Assembly (NCBI GenBank): GCA_003117195.1
Contig: BDSI01000009.1
Coordinates: forward strand, 186,001-250,000
Reading direction: 5' to 3'
Source: Eudorina sp. 2006-703-Eu-15
Taxonomy: Eukaryota; Chlorophyta; Chlorophyceae; Chlamydomonadales; Volvocaceae
Length of the DNA: 64,000 nucleotides
Shown here in pieces: positions 18,294 to 29,567 of this stretch. The notes beneath the pieces are model-generated. The model saw only the letters and a list, made by a program, of their open reading frames with translations. It made no database searches and was not told the DNA's origin. How positions within the stretch are numbered: the first letter of the stretch is position 1; every line of letters starts with the position of its first letter. A program made the translations under genes and the position numbers.

Positions 18294-19133
18294 ATGGCGG
18301 ACGTCCTGGCGAACCCGGATTTGGACTGGGACTGGACCGCGCTGAGCAAGAACCCGCGGGTGACCATGGCCGACGTCCGAGCGAACCCGGGTCTCCCCTG
18401 GAACTGGTCCGCGCTGAGCCTGAACCCCTCCGTGACAACGCTGGACGTTCTCTCCGATCCGGACCTGGACTGGGACTGGGCGCTGTGCAGCTGGAAGCCG
18501 TCGCTGACGCTCGCCGGCGTGCTCGCGCACAAGGACAAGCCCTGGGACTGGAAGGGGCTCAGCTGCAACAGGGCGATCACGGCGGCCGACGTCCTGTCGC
18601 ACCCGGACCTGTGCTGGGACTGGGCCTTGGTCAAGAGGACCAAGAATGTGACGCAGCCGATCCGGCTCGTGTCCCCGGGAAGGCGAACGACATCAGGCGA
18701 AGGTGGATGCGAGGTGTTCAAGTTCCACGGGGACAGCCGTCTGCTCGTGCCCCAGTGTTTTGGCGTGGAGTCGACGACCTATTACTGGGAGTGCGACGCG
18801 GTCCACTTGCACTGCGCGAGTCCCCTTCCAAGCCGAGGGAATGTGGCCCCACACGTCGTTCGGGAGCTGGAAAAGGTGCTCGGAGAACTGCAGCGCGACC
18901 TGGGCGCAGCAAAGTACACGTTGCTCGACCGCCCGGGTCGGACGAACGACGTTCGGGACTTGGCGGGACCATCTCGGCGGGACCGACTCGTCGTCGAGGA
19001 CAGTAGGTTGGGCGGCTACCACCTCGTCGTCTGCCGGTCGGGGCGGGCCTACCAGTTCTCGGTCCGGCGCGGCTCTTATCCTCCGCACGAAAAAATACTC
19101 GTGGCGGTTTCACGCCGTGTAACAAAACAGTGA
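18294..19133 (+). CDS. WDW-repeat protein with C-terminal domain
   Basis: 279 residues from the ATG at 18294. Five to six repeats of about 24 residues cover residues 1-115. Their consensus is NP-x-VT-x-x-DVL-x-x-PDL-x-WDW-x-x-LS. Repeats of this NPxIT/WDW type occur in giant-virus proteins. The C-terminal half is a mixed alpha/beta domain (ending YQFSVRRGSYPPHEKILVAV) without recognised family. The frame is open further upstream through the GC island, so the exact start is uncertain. Confidence 0.75.
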   Translation: MADVLANPDLDWDWTALSKNPRVTMADVRANPGLPWNWSALSLNPSVTTLDVLSDPDLDWDWALCSWKPSLTLAGVLAHKDKPWDWKGLSCNRAITAADVLSHPDLCWDWALVKRTKNVTQPIRLVSPGRRTTSGEGGCEVFKFHGDSRLLVPQCFGVESTTYYWECDAVHLHCASPLPSRGNVAPHVVRELEKVLGELQRDLGAAKYTLLDRPGRTNDVRDLAGPSRRDRLVVEDSRLGGYHLVVCRSGRAYQFSVRRGSYPPHEKILVAVSRRVTKQ

Positions 19134-19231
19134 AGCAACCAAACCAAGAGCTGGCCACGCTTGGCAGGGACACCAAACCGAAGTTCCACGCTGTCTGTCG
19201 CACGCACCCCGGGACGCGGACGCTTCTGATC

Positions 19232-19240
19232 AAAAATTGA
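19232..19240 (+). promoter_or_regulatory. Early-type promoter motif AAAAATTGA
   Basis: The motif directly abuts an ATG at 19241. Judged by spacing elsewhere, it argues for the next in-frame ATG at 19295, 54 bp downstream, as the real start. Confidence 0.65.
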
Positions 19241-19294
19241 ATGTCGACAGGCAGTCTACGAACTCTACGAAAGTCTGCGAAAGTCTACATCAAC

Positions 19295-19654
19295 ATGACC
19301 ACCAACACCGCCGCGCGCAGGACAGAGTACCTCGCGGCAACGCGCGCACGGCGCGCGGCGGAACTCCGTGAACGGCGCAGAGCTGCCTCGGAGCCCCAAG
19401 AATCGACAGCTTCGACGACGTCTCAGGACGCGCTGCTGTGCTTCGAATCAATGCCTCACGCGGCGTCCGACGACGTCATGGACGTCGATATCAAGTGGCT
19501 CTCCGCCAGGGCGCGCCTGCTCTCGCTCTTGTGCGATTACGTCCTCAACGAGTACCCGGCCATCGGCGTCAAGTGGCTCTCTTTGAGGAACCTTGTGCTT
19601 GGGTGGCTGTACGAGTACGTCCTGGAGGTGGTGTACCAGCCGGGGCGCCCCTGA
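19295..19654 (+). CDS. Small basic protein, unknown
   Basis: 119 residues from the ATG at 19295, chosen by promoter spacing (an ATG at 19241 would leave no leader). The N-terminal third is very basic (RARRAAELRERRRAA), possibly nucleic-acid binding. The C-terminal half contains two similar hydrophobic-aromatic units: IKWLSARARLLSLLCDYVLNEYP and VKWLSLRNLVLGWLYEYVLEV. These look like a duplicated helix pair. Confidence 0.65.
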   Translation: MTTNTAARRTEYLAATRARRAAELRERRRAASEPQESTASTTSQDALLCFESMPHAASDDVMDVDIKWLSARARLLSLLCDYVLNEYPAIGVKWLSLRNLVLGWLYEYVLEVVYQPGRP

Positions 19655-19910
19655 CTTGTTCTGTTTTTGTTTTGACCCACGGTCACACATGCCGTACGAT
19701 TCTACAGGGCAACCGATCAGACAACTTTCTTCGCCGGGGCGCTGCACAGATCTGCTCTACAGGGGCCACCTGGACTCCAGGCCTCCAAATGGTCCCTGGT
19801 CGAGTCCCTGACTGGCATCACAGCTGCGCACCGCAAGCGTGCAACATGCGCAGCTGAAAGTTGCGGCCCAGTTGTGGTTTCCGCACGCACCCAGGCCCAG
19901 GGCCAGAAGT

Positions 19911-21798
19911 CTAGGCGAGATGGAAGACCTTTTTGAGCTTGATGACCAGCCGCCAGTCGTCCGCGGTCATCTCGTCGGCAAAGAACTGCTTTAGCGCATC
20001 AATGGACTCGCGGCTCAGAACGGATACCTGCACAAGCGTGACTCGAAGCGTGACTCGAAGCGTGACTCGAAGCGTGACTCGAAGCGTGACTCGAAGCGTG
20101 ACTCGAAGCGTGACTCGAAGCGTGACTCGTGATTCGTGATTCAGGCACCCAGCTCACCCAACTCACCAGCTGGTGCGCGGCGTCAAAGTGGCGGCCGAAC
20201 ATGCGAGCCCTGTCCTCGGCGGTCGCGCCCTCGATCTTGAGGCACACACTGCTGCCGGCGCGAGCAGACGAGACCGCCTTGTGGTTGGCCTCCATGCTCA
20301 CGATGCGCCCCAACTCCACCAATCCGGACTCGGTCCGCGCAGCCAGCGGCGTGTTGACCCGGGCGACCCCTTCGACGACGTCGACGCCCAGAACGATCGG
20401 ATCTCTCTTGTTGAAGACGCACGCGGGCAGGACGCGCAGGACCACCGGGAAGACGGCCCGGGTCATCGCTGCCTCCTTCTCCGCCGCGCGGGCCTCCGCC
20501 GCGAACGAGCGGAACTGGTCGAAGAGCCTATAGATGACGTCCGCGACAAAGATCTTGACGCCGCACTCCTGGGCCAGGTCACGCGCCTGCGAGGTATTGT
20601 TGTTAACCTTGTTGTCTTATCCGTGCATTACCGTACCTCGTACCTCGTACCTCGTACCTCGGGCGACACGGGCACGTCGAACGCCAGGACGGCCGCGTAC
20701 TTTGGCTTCGTGGCATTGGCTACGCTGGCGCGCAGCACGTCGCGCTTGTGCACCGGGCCGAGGCTCATCCCAGCGACGGGGACGCCGACTCCGGGGCTTG
20801 ACAAGAAGGCCAGCAGCGCCTCGAGGGAACCCAGCGTCGACGCCTGGATGCAGACACCCTCGCCCGCCTTGTGCACACGGGAGAAGATGTCCGACATGTC
20901 CTCCATCACGGCCTCTTTGAGTTTGTCCTCGTCGTCCTTGAGCGCGGGTTCGGGTTCGGGGTTCGGGGTTCGGGGTTCGGGGTTCGGGGTTCGGGGTTCG
21001 GGGTTCGGGGTTCGGGGGCAACGGGGTTCGGGGGCAAAAGTCAAAATATATCGTACTGCCACATTCTTGAAAGAAACAAAAACGCACCTCGGGCCCGACG
21101 ACCAAGAGGCCGGTGCCCGCCACCGCTGACTCCAAGCCCGGCGCGATGACTTTGACGCCCATGGCGGCCCTGACTTCCTTGCGCTCGCGGTCGCGGTCAC
21201 GGTGAACCTTGAGCGCTCTGATGCGGGTGACCAGCGGCCCGCCCATGCCGCACACCACGATCTTGTCGCCCTCCCGCAGCACGCCGTTGGAGAGGATGAC
21301 ATCCATCGTGGTGCCCAGGCCCTCGGTCTTGTTGACTTCAAGCACCGTGCAGGTAGTCTTGTCCGCCGCGAAAGCGAGCCGGCCCGCCATCATGGTCTGC
21401 GTGAGCTTGACGACGAGCTGCAGCAGGTCGGGGATGCCCTCGCCGGTCCGCGCCGACGTCGGGACGATGCTGACGAAGCGGCGCGCGTCGGGGTTCTTCC
21501 AGTACAGGGACGCGTTCAGGCCCTGCTCGCTGAGCTGCAGGAGGACACGGCTGCAGGAGGACTCGAACTCGGCCCGCACGGACGCGACCTGCCGCTCCAA
21601 GGAGGCCCGGATGGGCGCGTCGGGCTCGGACTTCCACCCGTACAGGCGGTCCACCTTGTTGAGCGCGACCACGAACGGCGTCCTCCGGGCCCTGAGCATG
21701 CCGATGGACTCGACACTTTGTGGCTCCAGACCTTGCGTGAGGTCCACGACCAGGACCGCCATATCGCACAGGCCGCTGCGCGCAAGACGAGTTGCTTC

Positions 21799-21839
<41 letters not shown>

Positions 21840-22930
21840 CGACTCAATGCAACGCAAGACGCACCTCCCGCGCTGCCGCAGGTTGGCAAAGGCCTCGTGT
21901 CCGGGCGTGTCAATGACCAGCAGGCCCGGAAGCTTCAGCTCGAATGCGCGGCCTGCACGCAGCGCCTCCGTGCGCCGCTCGATGACGTCCGCAGGCACGA
22001 ACGCGGCCCCGACCTGCTGCGTGATGCCGCCGGCCTCGCCCTCCTGCAGTGCGGACCAGGATAAGTACGTTGGTATCGTACCAACACGAGTACCAAGTTC
22101 AGACATTAACCAACCTGCACGTGGGTCCGTCGAATGTTGTCCAGGATGCGGGTCTTGCCCACGTCGACGTGCCCCAGCACACAGCAGATGGGCGAGCGCA
22201 GCTTGTCAGTTAACTGCTGCTCGACCTGCTCGACCTGCTCGACCTGCTCGAACACATTCGCATTGCGCCTTTCGTTGGACTCAGATGGTGTCTTGGCGCC
22301 ACTGCTCTCGTATTCGAGGTGCTCCCATTCTTCTCCATGGGACTCCGCGGTTTCGTCTCCGGCTCCGGCTGCGCCGCCGGCTTCAACTCCGTTTGCGACG
22401 GATTCAACTCCGTTTGCGACGGATTCAACTCCGTTTGCGACGGATTCAACTCCGTTTGCGACGGATTCAACTCCGTTTGCGACGGATTCAACTCCGTTTG
22501 CGACGGATTCAACTCCGTTTGCGACGGACTCCTTGAACTTGCCTGACTTGACCCGGCCGAGGTCGAACCCCCTTTCCACGGCCTTGGCAAGCATCTGCGC
22601 CGCAATGGCCGCGCGCCGTTTCGCGTCTTCCTTGGCTTTGCCAGTCAGGAGCTTGCCCTCGCGCTTGAGTTGCTGGAGCTTGAGCTGCGTGAGCACGGTT
22701 CGTTCGAGGCAACTCAACAGAACTCAACAGGACTCAACAGGACTCAACAGAACTCAACTCACCCGTCGCGCTTCCTTCAGCTGCTGCTTCTCGTCCTCGA
22801 TCCGCCGGACCTCCGCCTCCTCGCGCTCCTGCTCTGCCTGGAAAAGAGCCTCAACCCTGGCGGCCTCATCCTCCGCGCGCTTCCTAGCCTCGAGTTGCTC
22901 CCTCAGCCGCTTCAGTACGTTCTTGTTCAT
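19911..22930 (-). CDS. Translation initiation factor eIF5B (seven exons)
   Basis: eIF5B is the GTPase that joins ribosomal subunits. Exons on the minus strand: 22763-22930, 22115-22684, 21865-22043, 21088-21775, 20658-20936, 20167-20586, 19911-20027. They sum to 806 residues in frame. The charged N-terminus is short. The GTPase motifs are intact: [18 protein letters not shown]. The archaeal/eukaryotic hallmarks [29 protein letters not shown], the C-terminal GRHF and RESIDALK also lie in order. Every intron is GT-AG and splits a conserved block cleanly. Exon 2 has in-frame 21-bp repeats (SVANGVE). The gene is probably of cellular origin because its introns are retained. Confidence 0.92.
20028..20166 (-). 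other. eIF5B intron 6 (139 bp) filled by a 12-bp satellite
   Basis: GTGAGT donor, GTGCAG acceptor. The interior (about 20036-20130) is eight or so copies of tgactcgaagcg. Splicing joins QL to [10 protein letters not shown]. Confidence 0.85.
20587..20657 (-). other. eIF5B intron 5 (71 bp)
   Basis: GTACGA donor, CTCGCAG acceptor. It starts with GTACGAG-type 7-bp tandem copies. Confidence 0.85.
20937..21087 (-). other. eIF5B intron 4 (151 bp) with GGGTTCG array
   Basis: GTGCGT donor, CTCAAG acceptor. The interior is a 7-bp array reading ggggttc on the plus strand (20946-21037), telomere-like in look. It also holds gtactgccacattcttgaaa, related to the palindrome at 38364. Confidence 0.85.
21776..21864 (-). 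other. eIF5B intron 3 (89 bp) with CAA microsatellite
   Basis: GTGCGT donor, GCGCAG acceptor, with about 14 CAA triplets on the plus strand (about 21798-21840). Phase-2 junction restores the RGSGLCD block. Confidence 0.85.
22044..22114 (-). other. eIF5B intron 2 (71 bp)
   Basis: GTTGGT donor, CTGCAG acceptor. It joins HVQ to [10 protein letters not shown], an invariant eIF5B block. Confidence 0.85.
22685..22762 (-). other. eIF5B intron 1 (78 bp) with 10-bp repeats
   Basis: GTGAGT donor, CACGCAG acceptor. The interior is four to five copies of a gagtcctgtt-type unit. Confidence 0.8.
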
Positions 22931-23297
22931 CTTGAAAAGAGCATGAACGTAAGCACAGTGACAATATTTTAAATGGTCGAGGTCACGATTGTGCACGCGA
23001 AAACTGCTGAGCGCGTGAGTTCAGAGAAATCTTCGAGCCGAGCCGCTTCGAGGTTGGCAGACAGGAATATATATATCGAGCCGGATGATGTCGAGCACAT
23101 TCAATACCGAGGATACCGAGGAGCACATTCACAGAACCTCGGTGGTTCATGCAGTAAAAACATGACGAGCCGTACAGTACTGCAGATGACGCGCTTGCCA
23201 CACTCAGGTTGTTTCGGCAGGATTCGTAATTTCATATCTTAACTCACTCAGTTCAACTCAGACTCAACTCAGACTCAGTTCAACTCAGAGAAAAAGC

Positions 23298-25658
23298 ATG
23301 AGCGTGGTCCATATGAAGCGGGTCGGAGAAGCATTCCGCGTGAGGTAAAGGTTGAGTTGTTGTTGAGTTGTTGTTGAGTTGTTCTTTGCTGATTCTTGAC
23401 TTACGGAATATGAAACGCTGGACGCAGTCTGAGAAAGCAAGCGAGTCTGGGCACAGCTCAGTGGATTTTGACGGCTGGCAAGCAGCTCATCCACACGTGG
23501 CGGTCGATCCACAAGACGCACAGCACGATCAGACCCTGCTTGGGCGCAGCCAAGCACGTTGTCCGCGAAGAAATCGTGCCCAACGCCGCGCGGATCCTCC
23601 ATGCCGTCTGCAGCTCGAACGAGAAATCGGCAGCAACTCCAAAGGTCGCGGAGGTCGCCGAAGAGGTCGTCGAGATCGCGGCGGCCGTCCTGATGTGGGC
23701 TTACGACCTGCCCGTGAACGAGGTGAAGGACCTCCACGCGTGCAAGACGCTGACGCAGCAACTCACGACTCCAAAGGTCGTCGACGCGCTGACGGGCGCG
23801 GCACGCATGACCCACGCGGCTTCCTCCGGAGGTGGCCCGTCCTCACGCGAGCGCCTTCGCCGGCTCGCCAACATCCAGAAAAGCGTCGGGGGGTTTTTCA
23901 ACTTCCTGATGTTCGTCAACCTGGCCGAGGCGGATGACCTGACTGCCTTCCTGGGCAGCCCGCGCACGAGCGCGCTGCTCGACGCGCTGTGCGTCGCGTT
24001 CATGCGGCTCGAAGCGGCGTTCGCGCGCGTCGACGGGGGTGCCAACGACGGCACGGAAACCCTGCGGGCGATCAACTGCAAGCTCGTGCTGGGGCTGCTC
24101 GGCATGATTGCGGACAAGGGCGTCGTCGCGGCCCCCGCGTCGTCGCTGGCGCTGGTGCGCACGCCGGCAGTCAGGGACCTCCGCGAAGCGGCCATGCACC
24201 AGCTCTCCGCTTGCGGCTCCGACGACGCGTCTGGGCCACCGTGCTGGCCCATCCTGGACGCCGCGGCCCTGGCGCCATGGTGCAGCACCCCTGCCGAGCT
24301 CGCGGCCAGCCTGGCCGAGGCGCGCGCGAGTCTCCTGCACGTCGTAATCGTCCCCGCGGCGGCAGTGGTCCACAACAGGGACAAGGACAAGGACGAGGCG
24401 CAGCTCTGGTCTGCCGAGCTCTTTTGCGAGAAGAAAGAAGACCTCGCGCGCCTCACCGCCAGCTGCGTCCGCGCCATGGCGGACGCGTTCCGAGCGGACG
24501 TTGAGTTCGAGCCCGAGGTCTGTTCGCTGCTTTCGGGCTCGGGCGGCTCGGGCTCCAACACGGAATCGGGACCGGCCTTCCACGACATGTGGAACCAGAA
24601 ACGGCGAGACGAGGTCATCTACCACCTGCGCACGCTGCTGCACGGCGCCGCCGTGGTCTGCGCGGACGACTGTGGGGGAGTCGAGCTCGTCGAGGCGTCG
24701 GCGTGGACCATGCGCGTGCTGGCGTTGCGGCTTGAGAGTGGCGAGCGGCTGCCCCCGCACGACCCAGACGTGGAGGCCATCGTGACGCTCAGGACGGTGA
24801 GCTCCCGGATCTTCCAGGTCCGCGACGAGCGCGAGGAGACCCTGCGCCGGCTGCACTCGGCGCGCCTCCTCGAGTCCCTCGACGCGCTGCTGCGGTACCG
24901 ACTCTCGGCCGACCCGCAACAGCTGTGCCAACTGTGCCCGATAACGACGGCCTACCTCGAGACGCTGAACCAGGTCCTGTGGCCGCTGCTGGAGCCGTGG
25001 CGGTCCGGCGGTCGGTCGCCGAGGCCGCGCGCTGGCCTGGGCACGCTGGCTCCAGAGCGCGAAGCGGGCCAGGGGCGAGCTGTCGCAGCAGCAGCGTCAG
25101 GCCGCGGTCGCCGAGGCGCTGCGCGCGTTCGCCGTCGACCACAAGTGGATGGTAGCGGCGGAGGAGACGGTGCGGATGTTTGAGTGCTTCTCGAAGTTCT
25201 TCCCCCCAAGCGAGCTCCAGCGCAAGCTGGTGGAGCTGGACCTGGACGAGCTTCATTCGGCCGTGCGCGTCTGGAGCGCCGGGTCTGCGCGGTCGTTGGC
25301 CACTGCCAGCGCCCAGGCCGGCTTCAGAGGGGGCTGGGTCGGCGCTCGGGCTCGTGTCGACTCCGGGACGACAGTCGGTGCCGCGGCCGGCGCCGGGACG
25401 ACAGTCGGCGCCGCGGCCGGCGCGCGCAGGTGCTGGCCGCCGCGCGCGCTCCGCATGTGCTGCAACATGCGCTGCGGAAACTTCGGGGGGGTATCGGAGG
25501 TCTCTCCGGGCCTCAAGAAGTGCTCGGTGTGCAACGTCGTTCGGTACTGCGGGCCGGAGTGCCAGAGGCAGGACTGGTTCGAGGGCAGGCACCGCACGCT
25601 TTGCGCAGGCCTCCGCGTCATTAAGGCCGTGGAGGACGAGGAGGAGAAGAAGACTTAG
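23298..25658 (+). pseudogene. MYND-finger protein copy 1, with intron and internal deletion
   Basis: Exon 1 is 23298-23344 (MSVVHMKRVGEAFRV). Intron 23345-23427 (83 bp, GTAAAG...GCAG, with GTTGAGTTGTT repeats) joins in phase 2 to a frame that runs to about 25000. There it matches copy 2 up to TLNQVLW. Then about 165 residues present in copy 2 are missing and the frame changes. Homology resumes (AWARWLQSAKRARGEL, MVAAEETVRMF) and ends in a complete MYND zinc finger at 25440-25610: CCNMRCGNF, CSVCNVVRYCGPECQRQDW, H-x(3)-C. Translated as is, the protein stops at 25183 without its finger. MYND fingers mediate protein contacts. Likely pseudogene. Confidence 0.7.
23345..23427 (+). other. Phase-2 intron in MYND copy 1 (83 bp)
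   Basis: GTAAAG donor, GACGCAG acceptor. Same position and phase as the intron in copy 2. Confidence 0.75.
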
Positions 25659-26123
25659 AAGGTCTCAGGGTGGGGTCGGTGCCAGCGTGCGTGCTAGGAA
25701 GAGTTTGTTTTGGGTTTCCGCAGGCACCCAGGGTCGGTCAGGGGAGGGTGTCGGGTGTGGGGTGTCGGGTTAGTCGTGTTTGGAACGTTCCACTGACGAA
25801 CATGCCGAAGCAGATGCCAATAGTCGTGAACACGGCTCCCGCGATCTCGCCGGGGCTAACCGGGAGCGATCAAGATGACGTGTCGACGTGGACGGATTGT
25901 CGCCTTTGGTGCCGAGGTGTAATGAACCGTGCACTTCGTGGCGCATACGACTGTAATCATGTGGACCACAACGCAACAACCAATCAAGCTACGGTACGAC
26001 TCGTAATGTTTCTACTGGAATCTGCTCAAAGCTCAAAGCTCAAAGCTCAAAGCTCAATCTGAACTTCTACCTGCGCAAAAGTCCTTCCTGCGCAAAAGTC
26101 CTTCCTGCCTGTGCAAACTCCAC
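25659..26123. other. Gap between the MYND paralogues
   Basis: About 465 bp. It contains a gctcaaa repeat (26025-26058) and a cttcctgcgcaaaagtc duplication (26080-26105). A short open frame here lacks support. Confidence 0.35.
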
Positions 26124-28946
26124 ATGAGTCGCAGTAATCCCAGTCCGCCTTTGAGTGATAGCAGCAGCCAGAGAACTACGGACATCCGCGCGTTTGTGAG
26201 GCAGATCGGAGAAGCGTTGCGGCTGAGGTGAGAGCGAAGCAGTGAGTGAGAGAGAGAGAGAGAGTTAACTGAGATAACTGAGAAATGCTTGCTTCTGTGC
26301 CAATTGCGCAGTAGTCTTCTGAGGGACTCGTCACCGCCAGCAGCATCGTCGGGCGACCAGTGGCTGCTAACGTCCGGGCAGCAGCTGCTCACCGCGTGCC
26401 TGGGTGCGCATGGAGGTGCGGATCAAGAATTTAGGCCAGGAGTGGGCGCTGCCCCGCACGTCGTCCAGGAAGGACTCGTCCCAAACGCCGCAGCGCTGCT
26501 GCGTCAGGTCACGAACTCGTCGGTCACCAATTACCAGCTGGCGGAGCAGGTCGTGGACACACTTGTCCGCATCGTCATGTGGGGGTGCGATGCTCCCGCG
26601 GTTGACCTGCGGCAGCGCTTCCCCATCGAAGGCGAGGACGATGCGAGGTCTGTCAGCGGGGCCATCCACAGCGCGTCGAAGACACTGGCGAAGGAGCTCC
26701 AGTCGTCGGATGTCTTTGCCGCGCTGGCGGAGGCGGCGCGCTGGGCTGCAGAGGTCGCGGGCCAGACCGACCTGACGCGCTCCGCGACGCCGCCAGAAGT
26801 TCGCGCGCGCCTTCGCCGTCTGTGCAACATCCAGAAGAACACGGGCTTCTACTTTAACTTTGTGCTGGGGAGGAGTGCGCTGCCCGTGAGCGCCCTCAAC
26901 ATCAGAGGCGAGCGATCGGGCACCCGCGACCACCGGCTGTCCGCCTTCCTGCGCGGCCGGCACACGCGCGAGCTCCTCGACGCGCTGTGCGACGGAGTCA
27001 CGCGCGTGGAGGCCGCGTTCGCGAGCCTGCAAGAAGAAGGCACAGATGCATGCCTGCGCGTCGTCAACGCCAACCAGCTGCTGCAGCTCATCGGCATGGT
27101 GGCGGTGATGGCGGAGGCCGGACTGGCGGACCAGCAGGAGGGGAGAGATCCGGCCATCAAGACCAACGCGCTGGCTCTGCTGCAGACCCCCGCAGTGCGC
27201 ACTCTGCGCGGCGCGGCGCTGGAGATGCTGGCCGGTTCGGGTTCGCGGTCGTGGGCCCTCCTGGACGGCTCTGCCCTGGCCTTTGCGTGCAAGACGGCCG
27301 CCGAGGTCGCGGCCTCCCTGGCCGAGGCGCGCGCGAGCCTGCTGCGGGCAGTGGTCGTCCCCGCGGCCGTCGCGGCCGCCATCAGCAGCAGCACAAGCGC
27401 CTGGGCAGCCGAGCTGCCCGCGGAGAGGAGAGACATCGCGCGCCTCGTCGCCGGCTGTTGCCGCTCCATGGCGGCCTCGCTGCTGGTCCCGGACGCCGTG
27501 CAGGAAGAAGAAGGAAAAGAGGAAAAACGTCGGTATGCGAGCCTGTACACGCTGTGGGACGAGGAGCGGCGCGACAAAGTCGCCCACATCCTGGGCAGGC
27601 TCTTGTACGGCTCCTGCATGGCACTGCAAGACGACGACGGCATGCCGCAAGACGACGTGTTCCACTTTGTCGAGGGTGCCGCGTGGGTCCTCCGCGCGCA
27701 GGCGGGACGACTGGAGGCCGGCGAGGCGCTGCCGCGGAACAGTGACGCGGAGGCGGCCGTCGTCCTCCACATGCTCGGCCCCCGGAGCTTCGCGTCGCCA
27801 GACCAGGAGATTCGCGAGGAGAGCAGGCGGCGGCTGCGGCCGGCGCGCGTGGTCCGGTCGATCGACGCGTTGCTGCGCTACTCGCTCCACCGCGCGTCCG
27901 CGCCCAGTCGCGCTCCCGGTCCTTCTTCCAGTGCTGCTGCCGCGCCAGACGACTACGACAAGGAGGGCATCATCGAGCGACTGTACGTGGAGACGCTGAA
28001 CCAGTTGGTCTGGGGCACCGCCGGGGTGGACAAGGGAGACCTGTACATCGTCGTCACGCTGTCCAAGCTGGTCGCCAGCAAGGCTTTCGCGGCGGAGTTG
28101 GCCAGAGACTCGCCGGCCGCACACTCGCCGTCATCCTTCGCGGCGCTCCGGCTGCTCGCAAGGACGGCCTGCGATGCTGCCATGGAGGGGTCAAAGCGGG
28201 TCGAGTCGAGTCAAGTCGAGTCGAGTCAAGTCGAGTCGAGTCAAGTCGAGTCGAGTCGAGCACTGCGGGAGGCGGTCGTCCTGGCCGCCAGGGCGGGGCT
28301 CCGCATGTACGAGGTCTTGCTCAGGGAGGACGCGCCCGCGCATTATCGGTCCAGCGTCGATCCGGCGCGCGATGATGATGATGATGATGATGATGAGTAC
28401 GCGCGCTCTGGCGGCACGGCGGAATGCCTGACGTACGTGGCGAAGACCCTGCGCGTGGCAGCCAGCGCGACGCTGGATGTGCGGACGGCGCTGCACCCAG
28501 TCTCCGTCCCGGGCATCCTCGCTTCTGCGGAACGCTGGCTGCGATGGGGCGCGCAGGCCAGGGCCAGCTCGACGACCTCTCGGGTCGTCGTGGACCGCCA
28601 GTGGACCGCAGCGGCGGAGGAGACGGCCCGGCTCATCGGTTCACTGGGCGATTCGCTGGACATGGACGCGCTGGCGGCGACCGTGGGCGCCTGGAGCAGC
28701 GGTGCCGGACACGGTGCCGGACACGGTGCCGGGCCCGGACCCGACGCGGTGTGGCCGCCCCGAGTGCTTCGCGCCTGCTGCAACCTGATGTGCAGCAACT
28801 TCGCGGGCGTGTCGGAGGTTTCCTTGAAGCTCAGGCAGTGCGCGGGGTGCCGAGTGACCCGGTACTGCGGCCCGGACTGCCAGCGGCAGGACTGGCACAA
28901 CGGCGGGCACCGCGCGCTGTGCGCGACGTTGCGGCGGGGCAGCTGA
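26124..28946 (+). CDS. MYND-finger protein copy 2 (two exons)
   Basis: Exon 1 is 26124-26227, intron 26228-26311 (84 bp, GTGAGA...GCGCAG, with a GA microsatellite), exon 2 26312-28946. Together they encode 912 residues. Exon 1 ends VRQIGEALRL, matching MKRVGEAFRV in copy 1 at the same phase-2 splice point. The long alpha-helical region (about 800 residues, armadillo/HEAT-like composition) includes the in-frame repeat ESSQV (28201-28260) and a poly-Asp run. The C-terminal MYND finger has the full Cys/His set: CCNLMCSNF, CAGCRVTRYCGPDCQRQDW, H-x(3)-C. A role in host protein or chromatin interaction is family-based inference. Confidence 0.85.
26228..26311 (+). other. Phase-2 intron in MYND copy 2 (84 bp)
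   Basis: GTGAGA donor, TTGCGCAG acceptor, GA-rich interior. Splicing turns CTG AG|T into Leu-Ser and restores alignment with copy 1. Confidence 0.8.
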
Positions 28947-29093
28947 GTTGCTTTCGGTTGTTTTGTGCTTTCGGTACGGTACGGCTCGTAATTCGGTTTG
29001 CGTTGCGGTGGATAGGCTAGGGCGGCGACCCGCCGGGGAACCGTACCAGCAAATATAATATATGACTTACTCTAAGTAAAGGACGTACTCGAC

Positions 29094-29537
29094 ATGTCAT
29101 CAGGGCCTGCACGCTCGTACTACGCGGGTGACTACTCGGGTGACTACTCGGGTGACTACTCGACCTGCGCATACGGCGCGACGGGCGACTTGACGTGCGC
29201 GGCGAGGGAAGCGTTCTTCAACAGTCCCGCGGCGCCCGCGGCTGCACCTCGACCCTCTCCGCCTCCACCCGAAGTCATCCTGTTCGTCGACTGCAACTAC
29301 CAGGGGCGGTACGTGCGCAGGGGCGTCGGCGAGTACGACACGAAAAACATGGGCCTGGTCAACGACTCGATCAGCTCGATCAGAGTTCCCAAGGGACTGT
29401 ACGTGGTCGCGTTCGAGCACGGCGGGTTCAAGGGGCGCTCCATGACATTCACTGAGGATGTACCCTGCCTCATCCAGGGCAGCTCCCCGTTCAGCAACAT
29501 GATATCAAGCTTCCGCGTCAAGCAAGTTGGGACTTGA
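29094..29537 (+). CDS. Tagged crystallin-fold protein 1
   Basis: 147 residues. The N-terminus has three GDYS repeats, then the tag [12 protein letters not shown] Pro/Ala linker leads to one beta/gamma-crystallin-like domain (residues about 60-145): [14 protein letters not shown], the D-S-ISSI-VP-G core, [11 protein letters not shown], and ISSFRV. Such domains bind calcium or act as rigid structural modules. An AT-rich TATA-like patch (aaatataatatatgac) lies about 25 bp upstream, and AAAAATTGA is absent, so expression class may differ. First of three tandem family members. Confidence 0.85.
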   Translation: MSSGPARSYYAGDYSGDYSGDYSTCAYGATGDLTCAAREAFFNSPAAPAAAPRPSPPPPEVILFVDCNYQGRYVRRGVGEYDTKNMGLVNDSISSIRVPKGLYVVAFEHGGFKGRSMTFTEDVPCLIQGSSPFSNMISSFRVKQVGT

Positions 29538-29567
29538 CAAGTAATTCAGAACTCAGAAAACTTTGCC

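Noticed and set aside
20946..21037. Telomere-like GGGTTCG array as a chromosome end
   Set aside because: It lies wholly inside an eIF5B intron with coding exons on both sides.
25670..26062. 130-codon plus-strand frame between the MYND genes
   Set aside because: No ATG-linked signal, ends in a gctcaaa repeat, and the composition changes along its length.
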